A stretch of DNA of 64,000 bases from Balaenoptera acutorostrata (lineage: Eukaryota; Chordata; Mammalia; Artiodactyla; Balaenopteridae), in NCBI RefSeq assembly GCF_949987535.1, contig NC_080067.1, positions 5,704,001 through 5,768,000 on the forward strand. The letters are read 5' to 3'. The notes under the pieces are model-generated. The model saw nothing but the letters and a program-made list of their open reading frames with translations, searched no databases and was not told the DNA's origin. The position numbers were made by a program, and so were the translations under genes. This document shows positions 11,350-23,890 of the stretch, piece by piece (within the stretch, counting starts at the first letter, position 1; each line of letters opens with the position of its first letter).

Positions 11350-11998
11350 GAGTAAAGGTGCAGGCCTCACCCACTTCCTCAGGCAGCAGCTCCCACCTGC
11401 TACCACAGAACTGCTGTGGCTGGCAATCTTAATGAGTTTACTCAGGTCTCACCAGCTAGAACAGGGCCAGGCTCCCAGAGGATGCTGTCAGCTGAAAAGC
11501 CGTGTGGCTGACAGGGTCTTGGTGCTCCCGCTGGGTGTCAGGCCTGAGCCTCTGAGGTGGGAGAGCCGAGTTGAAGACATTGGACCACCGGAGACCTCCC
11601 GGCCCCAAATAATAAGAATCGGAAAGAGCGCTCCCAGAGATCTCCGTCTCAACACTAAGACCCAGCTTCACTCAACGACCAGCAAGTTCCAGTGCTGGAC
11701 ACTCCATGCCAAACAACTAGCAAGATAGGAACACAACCCCACCCATTAGCAGAGAGGCTGCCTAAAATCATACCAAGTTCACAGATACCCCAAAACACAC
11801 CACCGGACGTGGACCTGCCCACCAGAAAGACAAGATCAAGCCTCATCCACCAGAACACAGGCATCAGTCCCCTCCACCAGGAAGCCTACACAACCCACTG
11901 AACCAACCTTACCCACTGGAGGCAGACACCAAAATCAATGGGAGCTACAAACATGCAGCCAGTGTAAAGGAGACCCCAAACACAGTAAGTCAAGCAAA
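11350..11998 (+). promoter_or_regulatory. L1 5' UTR (internal pol II promoter region)
   Basis: The region upstream of ORF1 is GC-richer than its surroundings and reads like the artiodactyl/cetacean L1 5' UTR, for example 'gctgacagggtcttggtgct', 'gagatctccgtctcaacact' and 'cccattagcagagaggctgc'. In L1 this segment contains the internal promoter. No activity can be inferred for this copy. Confidence 0.75.
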
Positions 11999-13324
11999 AT
12001 GAGAAGACAGAGAAATACACAGCAGATGAAGGAGCAACGTAAAAACCCACCAGACCAAACAAATGAAGAAGAAACAGGCAGTCTACCTGAAAAAGAATTC
12101 AGAGTAATGATAGTAAAGATGATCCAAAATCTTGGAAATAGAATGGAGAAAATACAAGAAACGTTTAACAATGACCTAGAAGAACTAAAGAGCAAACAAA
12201 CAATGATGAACAACACAATAAATGAAATTAAAAATTCTCTAGATGGAATCAATAGCAGAATAACTGAGGCAGAAGAACAGATAAGTGATCTGGAAGGTAA
12301 AATAGTGGAAATAACTACCACAGAACAGAATAAAGAAAAAAGAATGAAAAGAATTGAGGACAGTCTCAGAGACTTCTGGGACAACATTAAATGCACCAAC
12401 ATTCGAATTATAGGGGTCCCAGAAGAAGAAGAGAAAAAGAAAGGGACTGAGAAAATATTTGAAGAGATTATAGTTGAATACTTCCTAATATGGGAAAGGA
12501 AATAGTTAATCAAGTCCTGGAAGCACAGAGAGTCCCATACTGGATAAATCCAAGGAGAAACACGCCAACACACATATTAATCAAACTATCAAAAATTAAA
12601 CATAAAGAAAACATATTAAAAGCAGCAAGGGAAAGACAACAAATAACACACAAGGGAATTCCCATAAGGTGAACAGCTGATCTTTCAGCAGAAACCCTGC
12701 AAGCCAGAAGGGAGTGGCAGGACATATATAAAGTGATGAAAGGGAAAAACCTACAACCAGATTACTCTACCCAGGGTTTCCTTGGTGGTACAGTGGTTAA
12801 GAATCCGCCTGCCAGCACAGGTGACACAGGTTTCAGCCATTGTCTGGAAAGATCCCAAATGCCATGGAGCAACTAAGCCCTGTGCCACAGCTGCTGAGCC
12901 TACACTGTAGAGCCAGTGCTCTGCAACAAGAGAAGCCACTGCAATGAGAAGCCCGCACACGGCAATGAAGAGTAGCCCCCGCTCGCCACAAGTAGGCAAA
13001 GCCTGTGCACAGCAACTACTGAAGCCCGTGCGCCTAAAGCCTGTGCTCTGCAACAAGAGAAGCCACCGCAATGAGAAGCCTGCACACTGCAATGAAGAGT
13101 AGCCCCGGCTCGCCATAATTAGAGAAAGCCCACGTGCAGCAACAAAGACCCAACACAGCTAAAAATAAGTAAAAATAAAATAAATTTTAAAAAAATTACT
13201 CTACCCAACAAGGATCTCATTCACATTCCACAAAGAAATTAAAATCTTTACAGACAAGCAAAAGCTAAGTGAATTCAGCACCAACAAACCAGCTTTACAA
13301 CAAATGCTAAAGGAATTTCTCTAG
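11999..13324 (+). pseudogene. L1 ORF1 (RNA-binding chaperone), disrupted
   Basis: ORF1p is the trimeric nucleic-acid chaperone of the L1 RNP. The start ATG at 11999 follows the 5' UTR, and the protein begins MRRQRNTQQMKEQRKNPPDQ. Residues of roughly 30-120 form a coiled coil rich in E, K, N and I (for example NGI/ITEAEEQISDLEGKI). The RRM-like core follows with CTNIRIIGVPEEEEK. A frameshift near 12484-12500 ends the first frame at 12505; the C-terminal domain continues in another frame (RVPYWINPRRNTPTHILIKL) to a premature TGA at 12670-12672. A CHR SINE then splits the frame at 12774-13194. The last codons and the normal stop reappear at about 13309-13324 (MLKEFL, TAG). Confidence 0.92.
12774..13194 (+). 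mobile_element. CHR SINE inserted in L1 ORF1, with internal duplication
   Basis: The head 'gggtttccttggtggtacag' and the A-rich tail define a plus-strand CHR SINE. A perfect 13-bp target-site duplication, attactctaccca, lies at 12761-12773 and 13195-13207. The element is about 420 bp, longer than the others, because a block from about 12919 to 12990 ('gctctgcaacaagagaagcc' onward) recurs at about 13047-13117. It inserted after the L1 and is therefore younger than it. Confidence 0.95.
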
Positions 13325-13382
13325 GCAGGAAACACAAGAGAAGGAAAAGACCTACAATAACAAACCCAAAACAATTAAGAAA

Positions 13383-16300
13383 ATGGTAATAGGAACATAC
13401 ATATCGATAATTACCTTAAATGTAAATGGATTACATGCTGCAACCTAAAGACACAGGCTTGCTGAATGGATACAAAAACAAGACCCATATATATGCTGTC
13501 TACAAGAGACCCACTTCAGACTTAGGGACACATACAGACTGAAAGTGAGGGGATGGAAAAAGATATTTCATGCAAATGGAAATCAAAAGAAAGCTGGAGT
13601 AGCAATTCTCATATCAGACAAAATAGACTTTAAAATAAAGATTGTTACAAGAGACAAAGAAGGACACTACATAATGATCAAGGGATCAATTCAAGAAGAA
13701 GATATAACAATTGTAAATATTTATGCACCCAACATAGGAGCACCACAATACATAAGGCAAATGCTAACAGCCATAACATGGGAAATCGACAGTAACACAA
13801 TAATACTAAAGGACTTTTACACCCCACTTTCACCAATGGACAGATCAACCAAAATGAAAATAAATAAGGAAACAAGCTTTAAATGACACAATAAACAAGA
13901 TGGATTTAATTGATATTTATGGGACATTCCATCCAAAAACAACAGAATAGATTTCTTCTCAAGTGCTCATGGAACATTCTACAGGATAGACCAAATCTTG
14001 GGTCACAAATCAAGCCTTGGTAAATTTAAGAAAATTGAAATCTTATCAAATATCTTTTCAGACTGCAACGCTGTGAGACTAGATATCAGTTACAGGAAAA
14101 ACACTGTAAAGAATACAAACACATGGAGGCTAAACAATATGCTACTAAATAACCAAGAGTTCACTGAAGAAATCAAAGAGGAAATCAAAAAACACCTACA
14201 AACAAATGACAATGAAAACACAATGACCCAAAACCTATGGGATGCAGCAAAAACAGTTCTAAGAGGGAAGTGTATAGCAATACAACCGTACCTCAAGAAA
14301 CAAAAAAAATCTCAAATAAACAACTAAACTTACACCTAAAGCAATTAGAGAAAGAAGAACAAAAAAACCCCAAAGTTAGCCAAAGGAAAGAAATCAAAAA
14401 ATCAGATCAGAAGTAAATGAAAACGAAATGAAGGAAATGATAGCAAAGATCAATAAAACTAAAAGCGTGTTCTTTGGGAAGATAAACAAAATTGATCAAC
14501 CATTAGCCAGACTCATCAAAAAAAAAAAAAAAGGGAGAAGACTCAAGTCAACAGAATTAGAAATGAAAAAGGAGAAAGTAATAACTGACACTGCCGAAAT
14601 ACAAAGGATCATAGAGATTACTACAAGCAACTATATACCAATAAAATAGAGAACCTGGATGAAATGAACAGATTTTCAGAAAAACACAACCTTCCGAGAC
14701 TGAACCAGGAAGAAACAGAAAATATCAACAGAGCAATCACAAGCACTGAAAATAAAACTGTGATTAAAAATCTTCCAACAAACAAAAGCCCAGGACCACA
14801 TGGCTTCACAGGTGAATTCTACTGAACATTTAGAGAAGAGCTAACACCTATCCTTCTCAAACTCTTCCAAAATATAGCAGAGGAAGGAACACTCCCAAAG
14901 TCATTCTACGAGGCCACCATCACCCTGATACCAAAACCAGACAAAGATGTCACAAAAATAGGAAACTATAGGCCAATATCACTGATGAACATAGATGCAA
15001 AACTCCTCAACAAAATACTAGCAAACAGAATCCAACAGCACATTAAATGGATCATACACCATGATCAAATGAGGTTTATCCCAGGAATGCAAGGATTCTT
15101 CACTATATGCAAATCAATCAATGTGATACACCGTATTAGCAAATTGGAGGATAAAAACCATATGATAATCTCAGTAGATGCACGGAAAGCTTTCAACAAA
15201 ATTCAACACCCATTTATGATACAAACTCTCCAGAAATTAGGCATAGAGGGAACTTACCTCAACATAACAAAGGCCTTATATGACAAACCCACATCCAACA
15301 TCGTTCTCAATGATGAAAAACTGAAACCATTTCCACTAAGATCAGGAACAAGACAAGGTTGCCCACTCTCACCACTATTATTCAACATAGTTTTGGAAGT
15401 TTTAGCCACAGCAATCAGAGAAGAAAAAGAAATAAGAGGAATCCAAATTAGAAAAGAAGAAGTAAAACTGTCACTGTTTGCAGATGACATGATACTATAC
15501 ATAGAGAATCCTAAAGATGTTATCAGAAAACTACTAGAGCTAATCAGTGAAGTTGGTAAGGTAGCAGGATACAAAATTAATGCACAGAAATCTCTTGCAT
15601 TCCTATACACAAATGATGCAGAATCTGAAAGAGAAATTAAGGAAACACTCCCATTTACCACTGCAACAAAAAGAATAAAATACCTAGGAATAAACCTACC
15701 TAAGAAGACAAAAGACCTGTATGCAGAAAACGATAAGACACTGATGAAAGAAATTAAAGATGATACAAACAGATTAATAGATGTACCATGTTCTTGGATT
15801 GCAAGAATCAGCATTGTGAAAATGACTATACAATCCAAAGCAGTCTACTGATTCAATGCAATTGCTATCAAACTACTAATGGCATTTTTCACAGACCTAG
15901 AACAAAAAATTTCACAATTGGTATGGAAACACATAAGACCGCAAGTAGCCAAAGCAATCTTGAGAAAGAAAAACGGAGCTGGAGGAATCAGGCTCCCGGA
16001 CTTCAGACTATACTACAAAGCTACAGTAATCAAGACAGTATGGCACTGGCACAAAAACAGAAATATAGATCAATGGAACAGAATAGAAAACCCAGAGATA
16101 AACCCATGAACATATGGTCATCTTATCTTTGATAAAGGAGGCAAGAATATACAATGGAGAAAAGACAGCGTCTTCAATAAGTGGTGCTGGGAAAACTGGA
16201 TAGCTACATGTAAAAGAACGAAATTAGAACTCTCCCTAACGCCATACACAAAAATAAATTCAAAATGGATCAAAGACCTAAATGTAAGGCCAGACACTAT

Positions 16301-17205
16301 CAAACTCTTAGAGGAAAACATAGGCAGAACACTCTATGACATAAATCACAGCAAGATCCATTTTGACCCACCTCCTAGAGAAATGAAAATAAAAACAAAA
16401 ATAAACAAATGGGACCTAATGAAACTTAAAAGCTTTTGCACAACAAAGGAAACCATAAACAAGACAAAAAGACAACCCTCAGAATGGGAGAACATATTTG
16501 CCAATGAAGCAACTGACAAAGAATTAATCTCCAAAATATATGAGCAGCTCATGAAACTCAATATCAAAAAAACAAACAACCAAATCCAAAAATGGGAAGA
16601 TGACCTAAATATACATTTCTCCAAAGAAGACATACAGATTGCCAACAAACACATGGAAGGATGCTCAGCATCACTAATCATTAGAGAAAAGCAAATCAGA
16701 ACTACAATGAGGTATCACCTCACACTGGTCAAATGGCCATCATCAAAAAGTCTACAAACAAGAAATGCTGGAGAGGGTGTGGAGAAAAGGGAACCCTCCT
16801 GCACTGTTGGTTGGAATGTAAATTGATACGGCGAAATTGATATGGAGAAAGGTATGGAAGTTCCTTAAAAAACTAAAAATAGAACTACCATATGACCCAG
16901 TAATCCCACTACTGGGCACATACCCTGAGAAAACCATATTTCAAAAAGAGACATGTACCACAATGTTCAGTGCAGCTCTATTTACAATAGCCAGGACATG
17001 GAAGCAACCTAAGTGTTCATTGACAGATGAATGGATAAAGAAGATGTGGCACATATATAAAATGGAATATTACTCAGCCCTAAAAAGAAATGAAATTGAA
17101 TTATTTGTTGTGAGGTGGATGGACCTAGAGACTGTCATACAGAGTGAAGTAAGTCAGAAAGAGAAAAACAAATGCTGTATGCTAACCCACATATATGGAA
17201 TCTAA
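13383..17205 (+). pseudogene. L1 ORF2 (endonuclease and reverse transcriptase), disrupted
   Basis: ORF2p nicks target DNA and reverse-transcribes L1 RNA. The ATG at 13383 begins MVIGTYISIITLNVNGL, the N-terminus of the apurinic-type endonuclease, but a TAA at 13446-13448 truncates it. The endonuclease continues with CCLQETHF (catalytic Glu) and TIILKDFYTPLSP, where the usual GDFN reads KDFY, so the catalytic Asn is lost. The reverse transcriptase is best preserved in the frame 14985-15851: [32 protein letters not shown] and the catalytic FADD at 15477-15488. A TGA at 15849-15851 interrupts the thumb region. The C-terminal Cys-rich part continues in other frames to 17205, ending near [12 protein letters not shown]. 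It also has frameshifts near 13870, 14330, 14650 and 16800. Confidence 0.93.
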
Positions 17206-17572
17206 AAAAAAAAAATCGTTTTGAAGAACCTAGGGGCAGGACAGGAATAAAGATGCAGACGTAGAGAATGGACTTGAGGGCATGCGGAGGGGGAAGGGTA
17301 AGCTGTGATGAAGTGAGAGAGTGGCATGGACATATATACACTACCAAACATAAAATAGATAGCTAGTGGGAAGCAACCGCATAGCACAGGGAGATCAGCT
17401 CGGTGCTTTGTGACCACCTAGAGGGGTGGGATAGGGAGAGTGTGAGGGAGATGCAAGAGGGAGGGTATATGGGGATATAGGTATACGTATAGCTGATTCA
17501 CTTTATTATACAGCGGAAACTAACACAACAATGTAAAGCAGTTACACTCCAATAAATATGTTAAAAAAAAAA
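17206..17572 (+). other. L1 3' UTR and poly-A tail
   Basis: After the ORF2 stop the 3' UTR holds the usual landmarks 'taaaatagatagctagtggg' and 'ccaataaatatgtt', then ten A residues. Its purine-rich block (17280-17300, 'gcggagggggaaggg') is typical of mammalian L1. Confidence 0.85.
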
Positions 17573-19067
17573 GTTCAGGTCCAAGATAACATGAAATACT
17601 GAAAGTATTAAAGTGACTTTTACAGAATTCAATATAATTTGTCTGTTATTTTTAAATTTCTAAAATAATTGCTTAATTCTATTATTGAGTTTTAATTTTT
17701 ATGCCAATTGATATTTCAAATACATATTTTTTGTTACTAACTTTCTTGGAATAGTGGAAAATCATATTTTTGTCTCTGACAAATTATTATTTTACCTCAC
17801 TAATGTACTGCCTTATAACACCTTTTTCCTACACGAAGTATTAATAAATGCTTATATTTGAGTAAAAAAGAGTGAAGGGGCAAATAACAGAATAGGAATG
17901 CTGATCTACTTTATAACAGCTTTTCTGTAGAGGCCCAAGGGTAGCACGATTCCTGTTGGTATATTGTGGAATATAATGTAATTAATTGGATTTTTTTCTT
18001 ATTTAAGTTACAAAAGCGTAGGGGGGGTTCTAATGGTATCCATTTCCTACTGACAATTAGACAACTGTCTCTTGACTTTCATGCACTAGAGAACGATCCC
18101 CTGGATTACTTTGAATGGCACATGACTTTTAATCAAAGTATGAGTGTTGAGTTTCCTCTGCACATATTCAGATTAACCTGTACACCAATGGGAAGAACAC
18201 GTTACCTTTTAACATCAAGAGGATATAAGATATTCATATATTGTCTAGATACCATAAGAGTTATCTTAAAATTGGTGTCAACTGTCTAAAAGTCCACTAG
18301 AGAAATCTGTTGATGAAGCAAAGCTAAGTTTCTTAGACCTACTGCAGCCAGGGAGTGCATCACTTAGAGCTAATAATGTCTCAAAACAGGAAATCAGGGC
18401 AGGCATTTAAGCAGTGGTAGGACAAGGATGGATAATTTTGACAGGTCCTGCAAAGCAGAGAAGTGGGCTGGTATGGACAGCAACACGAGGGCCCTGAAGT
18501 GAGCCTTCATACGCAAACTGTGAGTCTCGATAAATAAGCTCTTCAGTTGATTTATAGTCTTAGATTCCAGGAACAAGTATTCCTTGGAGCAAGAAGCTAG
18601 GTTAATTTCGTTTAGTCAGAGTACTGTTTAACACAGAAATAAGACCTTATTTTGTTTTCAATTCTCACTGATTTTATTTTCAAAGTCCTAAATCACTCTC
18701 AAGTTTATTTTTAGTTTGATATATTGATAAATGTCCATTTTACTATCTTCTATGACTTCTGAGAAACTTTACAAAAGTGATCATATTGTAATTTTTTAGA
18801 AATCTCTTGTAAAATACAATTCCCTCTGAATCTTGGCATGATTTCCAAGGATGATAAATACCTATGTATAGAGACATGGTAAATCCATCCTATCTCTCCA
18901 ACTGTAATAAAATAACTTGTTGGCCAATAGTTAAATAGGGAAATATTTAATGACTTTTAATGGAAATAAAAATTGGACAATGCTAAGGGAGTGGATCTTA
19001 AATTTTCTTACCACACACACATAAAAATGGTAATTTTCTGAGTTATTGGAAGTGTTAACTAACCCTT
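17573..19067. other. unassigned AT-rich sequence
   Basis: No gene or repeat can be named. The segment 18290-18590 is less AT-rich and could be an old LTR or LINE remnant, but I could not match it. The frame at 17966-18289 (107 codons, plus) has no recognisable domain. Confidence 0.45.
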
Positions 19068-19185
19068 TTGTGGTTATCATTTTACAATATACGCTTGTGT
19101 CAAATCTTCATACTGTACCTCTTAAACTTACACAATGTCAGATGTCAATTATATCTCAATAAAGCTGAAAAATTAATAAATAAAA
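19068..19185 (+). mobile_element. old L1 (L1M) 3' tail
   Basis: 'tcatactgtacctcttaaac' and 'tatctcaataaagctgaaaa' match the 3' end of ancient mammalian L1 families, with a degraded A-rich tail. Confidence 0.72.
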
Positions 19186-19299
19186 CTCAGTCAAAATGTT
19201 CTAGAAAAAACTGTGCAACTTCTGCGATGGAGCTCTTATATTTCAACAAGAATGCTAAAGTATACTTTGAGCATTTCCAATCTGTCACGTTGAATGATT

Positions 19300-19480
19300 T
19301 ATGAGTATCATTTTAGATCCTTTGATTCTCAAAACAACTTTATGAGGTTAATATTAGGAATATGCATATTACCAATGAAAGAAACCCTTAAGAACCTATG
19401 TAACTTTCCTGGAGTCACGTAGCTTGTAGATGGTACAGGGAGAACATGAACTCAAGTGTCCAGTCCCCTCATAGCACGAC
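19300..19480 (-). mobile_element. MIR SINE
   Basis: Reverse-orientation MIR: 'ttctcaaaacaactttatga', then 'atgtaactttcctggagtca' and 'cgtagcttgtagatggtaca' fit the diverged MIR core and 5' part. Confidence 0.6.
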
Positions 19481-21282
19481 CTGTCACAGTGACCAGATTG
19501 TCACCATGAAACCAGTGATCTCCAAAGCACTTTGCGTTTTCTTTAATTTCACTTAGAATCTTAACAATAAGGTTTACTAATATTTCTTAGAACATGGATT
19601 TTTATATAAGAATAAGAGCTGATGAGCTCACATAAACTCTTATTATTTTTAGTTTACTTAAAAATAGCAATTCTGTTAAGGTTGATCATTACCTAAATAT
19701 TTCCAGTTTTAGGAGGCATGAGTATTTACAAATTCATGTGGAGTTTTAGAATATTTCCAATATGAAGTGTAAGAGATCGTTAAACTCTATTATTTTAAAA
19801 ACATGGAGATAACCCCTTTCTCCTCCTCAGTATCCTTCCCCAGCACAGAGCGCAGTACAAACACACACACACATTTCATTCTTAGGAATTTTAGAAAATA
19901 TGATGTAGTTTTTCAAATACTAATTTAAGACTAGTATGGTTATTTTTTATTTAAAACAAATGTATATATACACTTAGTCATCAAATATGATGAAATTCTG
20001 CTATGAAATTTAATTTAAAGCCTATTTACTCTACATTCTGCAATTATGAGTCATATTTATTTTGTTCCTCAAATGCTATCATTTTATAGTCAGGCAATGT
20101 GTGGAGTGTTCTGTGCATTCTCTCCTGCTTTCTCCAGTAAAAGCCTCCTTTGTTCCCCTCCCCTAGCCCGTGTCACTTCCCACATTTCCACATTTAAATT
20201 TTGACCTGTCAATCATATCTGTACATGAATATATTATACGTGAGATGCAGTGATTACCGGTCTCTGTGTTATCGGACTGTTGGTTAGACTTTAAAAGACT
20301 TTGAACTCATTGCACTGAAGCAGCTAGATATTATTTTTTTAATTAAAATTTTAATAATTTCCTGAAAGTAGTAAATTCCAGTTTTTAGTATTTTTGGCAG
20401 CAAGCAAAGGAGACCCTGTTTAAAAGAGTTTAAAGGAAGTGCAAAAGCTCTCTGTATTTGACATTTTAAAAGGTTGTTGAGCTAAGAAATTTTAAGAGGT
20501 TTATTTTAACAGTTTTTAATAAGCAACTGTCTCTTACCTATTTTAGAGATCTAGAAACTACATGAAATAGATGGAACCTATATGATAAACACATAGAACA
20601 GATGTAATGCCTGGCAAATCTTATCATTTCCAACAATGAACTAAATGGCTGAATGAAACTCTAGAGCCACAGAGCTACTGGGTGGCAGATCAGTCCTACT
20701 GGAGAGGGAAATAGGACAGTGATGGTTTAGGAAGAAGAAAGACAATTAGCAATGTGTGAGCGTGTGTGTGTGTGTGTGTGTGTGTGTTAAATATATGTTT
20801 AACCCATAACTAGTTGGATCTATACACACTTTGAAATACAGCAGTTAGCTAAATAGTATTAGTATCTGAAAAGCAGTTTAGTACTTTTTCTCCAGCCATC
20901 TTTAGTTTCGCATGTTAATTGTCAAAGGCTCAAAAGCAATTTGTTGTAAGTTCTTATCCCATATAAAAATTATGATGCATTATTCATAAAGATAGATCTC
21001 TAATACTTTATGGTTTATAAAAGATTTGTCCCATATATATTCTCAGTTTCCTCTTTTGCATAATATGTTCTCATTCGTGGTCCCATTTTGCATTCAAAGA
21101 AACTGATAGCCATTAAATTTTAGAAATTGTTTTTAAAAGCATTCTGAGAATTAAGTGACTGGAATGTGTCTTCCTACTCCACATACGGTGTCCTTTCTCC
21201 CTGACGATAACCAGCAGACCTGTGTCAGTACTGTCGTGTTTACCCATGCAAAATGGGGTAGTGATTGCAGAGCACTTCATTC
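19481..21282. other. unassigned AT-rich sequence with microsatellites
   Basis: No gene is seen. A short CA run lies near 19859-19874 and a GT run at 20761-20787. The rest is AT-rich and unassigned. Confidence 0.45.
20761..20787. repeat. (GT)n microsatellite
   Basis: An uninterrupted run of about 13 GT units follows a 'gtgtgagc' lead-in. It is a likely length polymorphism. Confidence 0.95.
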
Positions 21283-21293
21283 AAAGCCTTGAC

Positions 21294-22690
21294 CGGGTGT
21301 ATGCCCAGGAGTGGGATTGCTGGGTCATATGGTAGTTCTATTTTTAGTTCTTTAAGGAACCTCCATACTGTTCTCCATAATGGCTGCATCAATTTACATT
21401 CTCACCAACAATGTAGGGGGGTTCCCTTTTCTCCACACCCTCTCCAGCATTTATTGTTTGTAGATTTTTTGATGATGGCCATTCTGACCGGTGTGAGGTG
21501 ATACCTCATTGTAGTTTAGATTTGCATTTCTCTAATAATTAGTGATGTTGAGCTTCTTTTCATGTGCTTTTTTGGTCATCTGTATGTCTTCTTTGGAGAA
21601 ATGTCTATTTAGATCTTCTAAATTTTTTGATTGAGTTATTTGTTTTTTTGATATTGAGCTGCATGAGCTATTTGTATATTTTAGAGATTAATCCCTTGTC
21701 TGCTGCTTTGTTTGCAAATATTTTCTCCCATTCTGAGGGTTATCTTTTCATTTTGTTTATGGTTTCCTTTGCTGTGCAAAAGCTTTTAAGTTTAATTAGA
21801 TCCCATTTGTTTATTTTTGTTTTTATTTTCATTACTCTAGGAGGTGGGTCAAAAAAGATCTTGCTGCGGTTTATGTCAGAGTGTTCTGCCTATGTTTTCC
21901 TCTAAGAGTTTTATAGTGTCCGGCCTTACATTTAGGTCTTTAACGCAGTTTGAGTTTATTTTTGTGTATGGTGTTAGGGAGTGTTCTAATTTCATTCTTT
22001 TATATGTAGCTGTCCAGTTTTCCCAGCACAGACTACCATATGACCCAGCAATCCCACTCCTGGGCATATACGGGAGAAAACCATAATTCATAAAGATACA
22101 TGCACCCCAATGTTCACTGCAGCACTGTTTACAACAGCTAAGATATGGAAGCAACCGAAATGTCCATCAACAGAGGAATGGATAAAGAAGATGTACACAT
22201 ATACAATGGAATATTACTCAGCCATTAAAAAGAACAAAATAATGTCATTTGCAGTAACATGGATGGACCTAGAGATTGTCATACTGAGTGAAGTACGTCA
22301 GACACAGAAAGACAAATATCATACGATATTACTTATATGTGAAATCTTTAAAAAAGGGTAAACATAAACTTATTTACAAAACAAAAGTAGAGTCATGGAT
22401 GTAGAAAACAAAGTTATGGTTACCGGGGATAAGCCGGGGGAGGGATAAATTGGGAGATTGGGATTGACATATACACACTACTATATATAAAATAGATAAC
22501 CAACAAGGACCTACTGTATAGCACAGGGAACTCTTCTCAGTACTCTGTAATGGCCTATATGGGAAAAGAATCTAAAAAAAAAAAGAAAAACAGTGGATAT
22601 AAGTATATGTATAACTGATTCACTTTGCTGTACACCTGAAACTAACACAAAGTTGTAAATCAACTATAATCCAATAAAACATTTTTTAAA
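21294..22690 (+). mobile_element. L1 insertion with 5' inversion (twin priming)
   Basis: Bases 21294 to about 22030 read on the minus strand as L1 ORF2 C-terminus. Bases 22031-22690 read on the plus strand as the end of ORF2, the 3' UTR and the A-rich tail. An 11-bp target-site duplication, aaagccttgac, flanks the unit at 21283-21293 and 22691-22701. About 40 bp of L1 is present in both halves as an inverted repeat (21295-21335 against 22033-22073). This has the same structure as the L1 at 628-2040 but is inserted in the opposite orientation. Confidence 0.93.
22110..22361 (+). pseudogene. L1 ORF2 extreme C-terminus
   Basis: The 83-codon frame encodes the end of ORF2p: [20 protein letters not shown], then AVTWMDLEIVILSEVRQTQK, ending near the normal ORF2 stop. 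It begins inside ORF2 because of truncation. The inverted half at 21294-22030 contains further C-terminal ORF2 sequence on the minus strand. Confidence 0.85.
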
Positions 22691-22701
22691 AAAGCCTTGA
22701 C

Positions 22702-23589
22702 TGGGAGATTCCAAGGATGAAATAGAATTTGAATGCCTATCTATCAACCTTCTCTCTTTTTAAATTTGACTATGGAGCTCAATGTTCAGCTATATTTAGA
22801 GATAAAATGATTGTTACAAAGATTCTGTTACCAGTAATGATTCCCACCTGCATATCAGCCAAGGGGACAAGCTTTTCTAATGTTATTATCAGTAATATTT
22901 GGCTCCTTTTCATTCCCACCTGACATAATGGAAAAATGAAATGTTGCCAGATTTTCAGAACGTCAGAGTTATTTTGTGTTGTTAAACTGAATACTTGCTG
23001 CATACCAAAAAAAAAAAAAAGTTGGGGGCTGGGAGAAGGTTGTATTTTGTGCAGTGACAGAGTTATGTCAAGTGGTTCCAAAAATAGGATGTGATTGCTT
23101 CCATATACAATCCATATTCTATTCGGATGAACTTATATCTCACAGGATGTGGCCATTCTGTAGGAAGAGAAGTTATTTAAAGAAATGGAACATCTGTGTT
23201 TTCTACACTTGCACTATCAATGAGCAATTAGCTCTTTGTTCAGACACTGAGACCTTTAGAGAAGAAATAACTTAAATATTGGGAACTGCACTTCTGCTTT
23301 GTCTTACCATATTTTAAAAAGTGCTAATTTGAGTTTTCTGTAACTTTTCAATAGGCTAAAATACATGCGATTATTTACTATATGAACTAGAGCTAGCCCA
23401 TGGGAAGTCTCACATTCTTTAGTAATACAACCATTTTTTAACGGCTGAAATTGTCATAACATTGACCCGTGGGTGTGCGTGTTTCTCAGGCAAAGGCTAT
23501 TTTAAGGAGCTAAAATGATCCCTCACAATGTTAATACTAATAGTTATTAAATGTAGATGGAGGTGGATTTGAGAACTTTACCCATGATC
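22702..23589. other. unassigned sequence
   Basis: No gene or named repeat is recognised. A poly-A run lies at 23008-23021. Short overlapping frames on both strands have no recognisable domain. Confidence 0.45.
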
Positions 23590-23890
23590 TTTCCTTTCCC
23601 TGGAATTTTTCCTGTCCCTCTGGCGTGTGGCCAAATCTGCCTCATTCGCAAGCCCTGATTTACAAGTTACATCCTGCATGAAGACCTTCTTCACTCTTTG
23701 GGTGGTTAAGCCTATGTTCCAACAGCACTGTACCAGCCTCAGTTTGAGAACTCAGCCTGTTACAATGTTTCCATCATCCTCCCCTGCTACAGGTGATTTC
23801 TTTACAAACTGGGATTCTCAGCATTTATCCTCAAATGTTGACATTCACAGTAGGTGTCTGGAATTGTTTGTTAGAATAAATGAATCATAT
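23590..23890 (+). mobile_element. L2 LINE 3' region
   Basis: 'ccctggaatttttcctgtcc' resembles the L2 'cctggaa' segment, and the end 'tgtttgttagaataaatgaa' matches the L2 3' terminus. The middle is diverged. Confidence 0.55.

Larger units (their letters stand above)
11350..17572 (+). mobile_element. near-full-length L1 retrotransposon, inactive
   Basis: This is the most complete L1 in the window: a GC-richer 5' UTR (about 11350-11998), ORF1 (11999-13324), a short inter-ORF gap, ORF2 (13383 to about 17205), a 3' UTR and a poly-A tail at 17563-17572. A CHR SINE is inserted in ORF1 at 12774-13194. Both ORFs carry frameshifts and stops, so it cannot retrotranspose by itself. The left boundary is approximate and I found no clear target-site duplication; the right flank begins 'gttcaggtccaag'. 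Confidence 0.94.

Noticed and set aside
11282..11728. 148-codon plus-strand frame at the start of the full-length L1
   Set aside because: It covers the L1 5' UTR, starts outside the element and encodes nothing recognisable; the real ORF1 start is at 11999.
17966..18289. 107-codon plus-strand open frame (EYNVINWIFF...)
   Set aside because: No domain, no promoter or splice context, and AT-rich flanks; consistent with chance.
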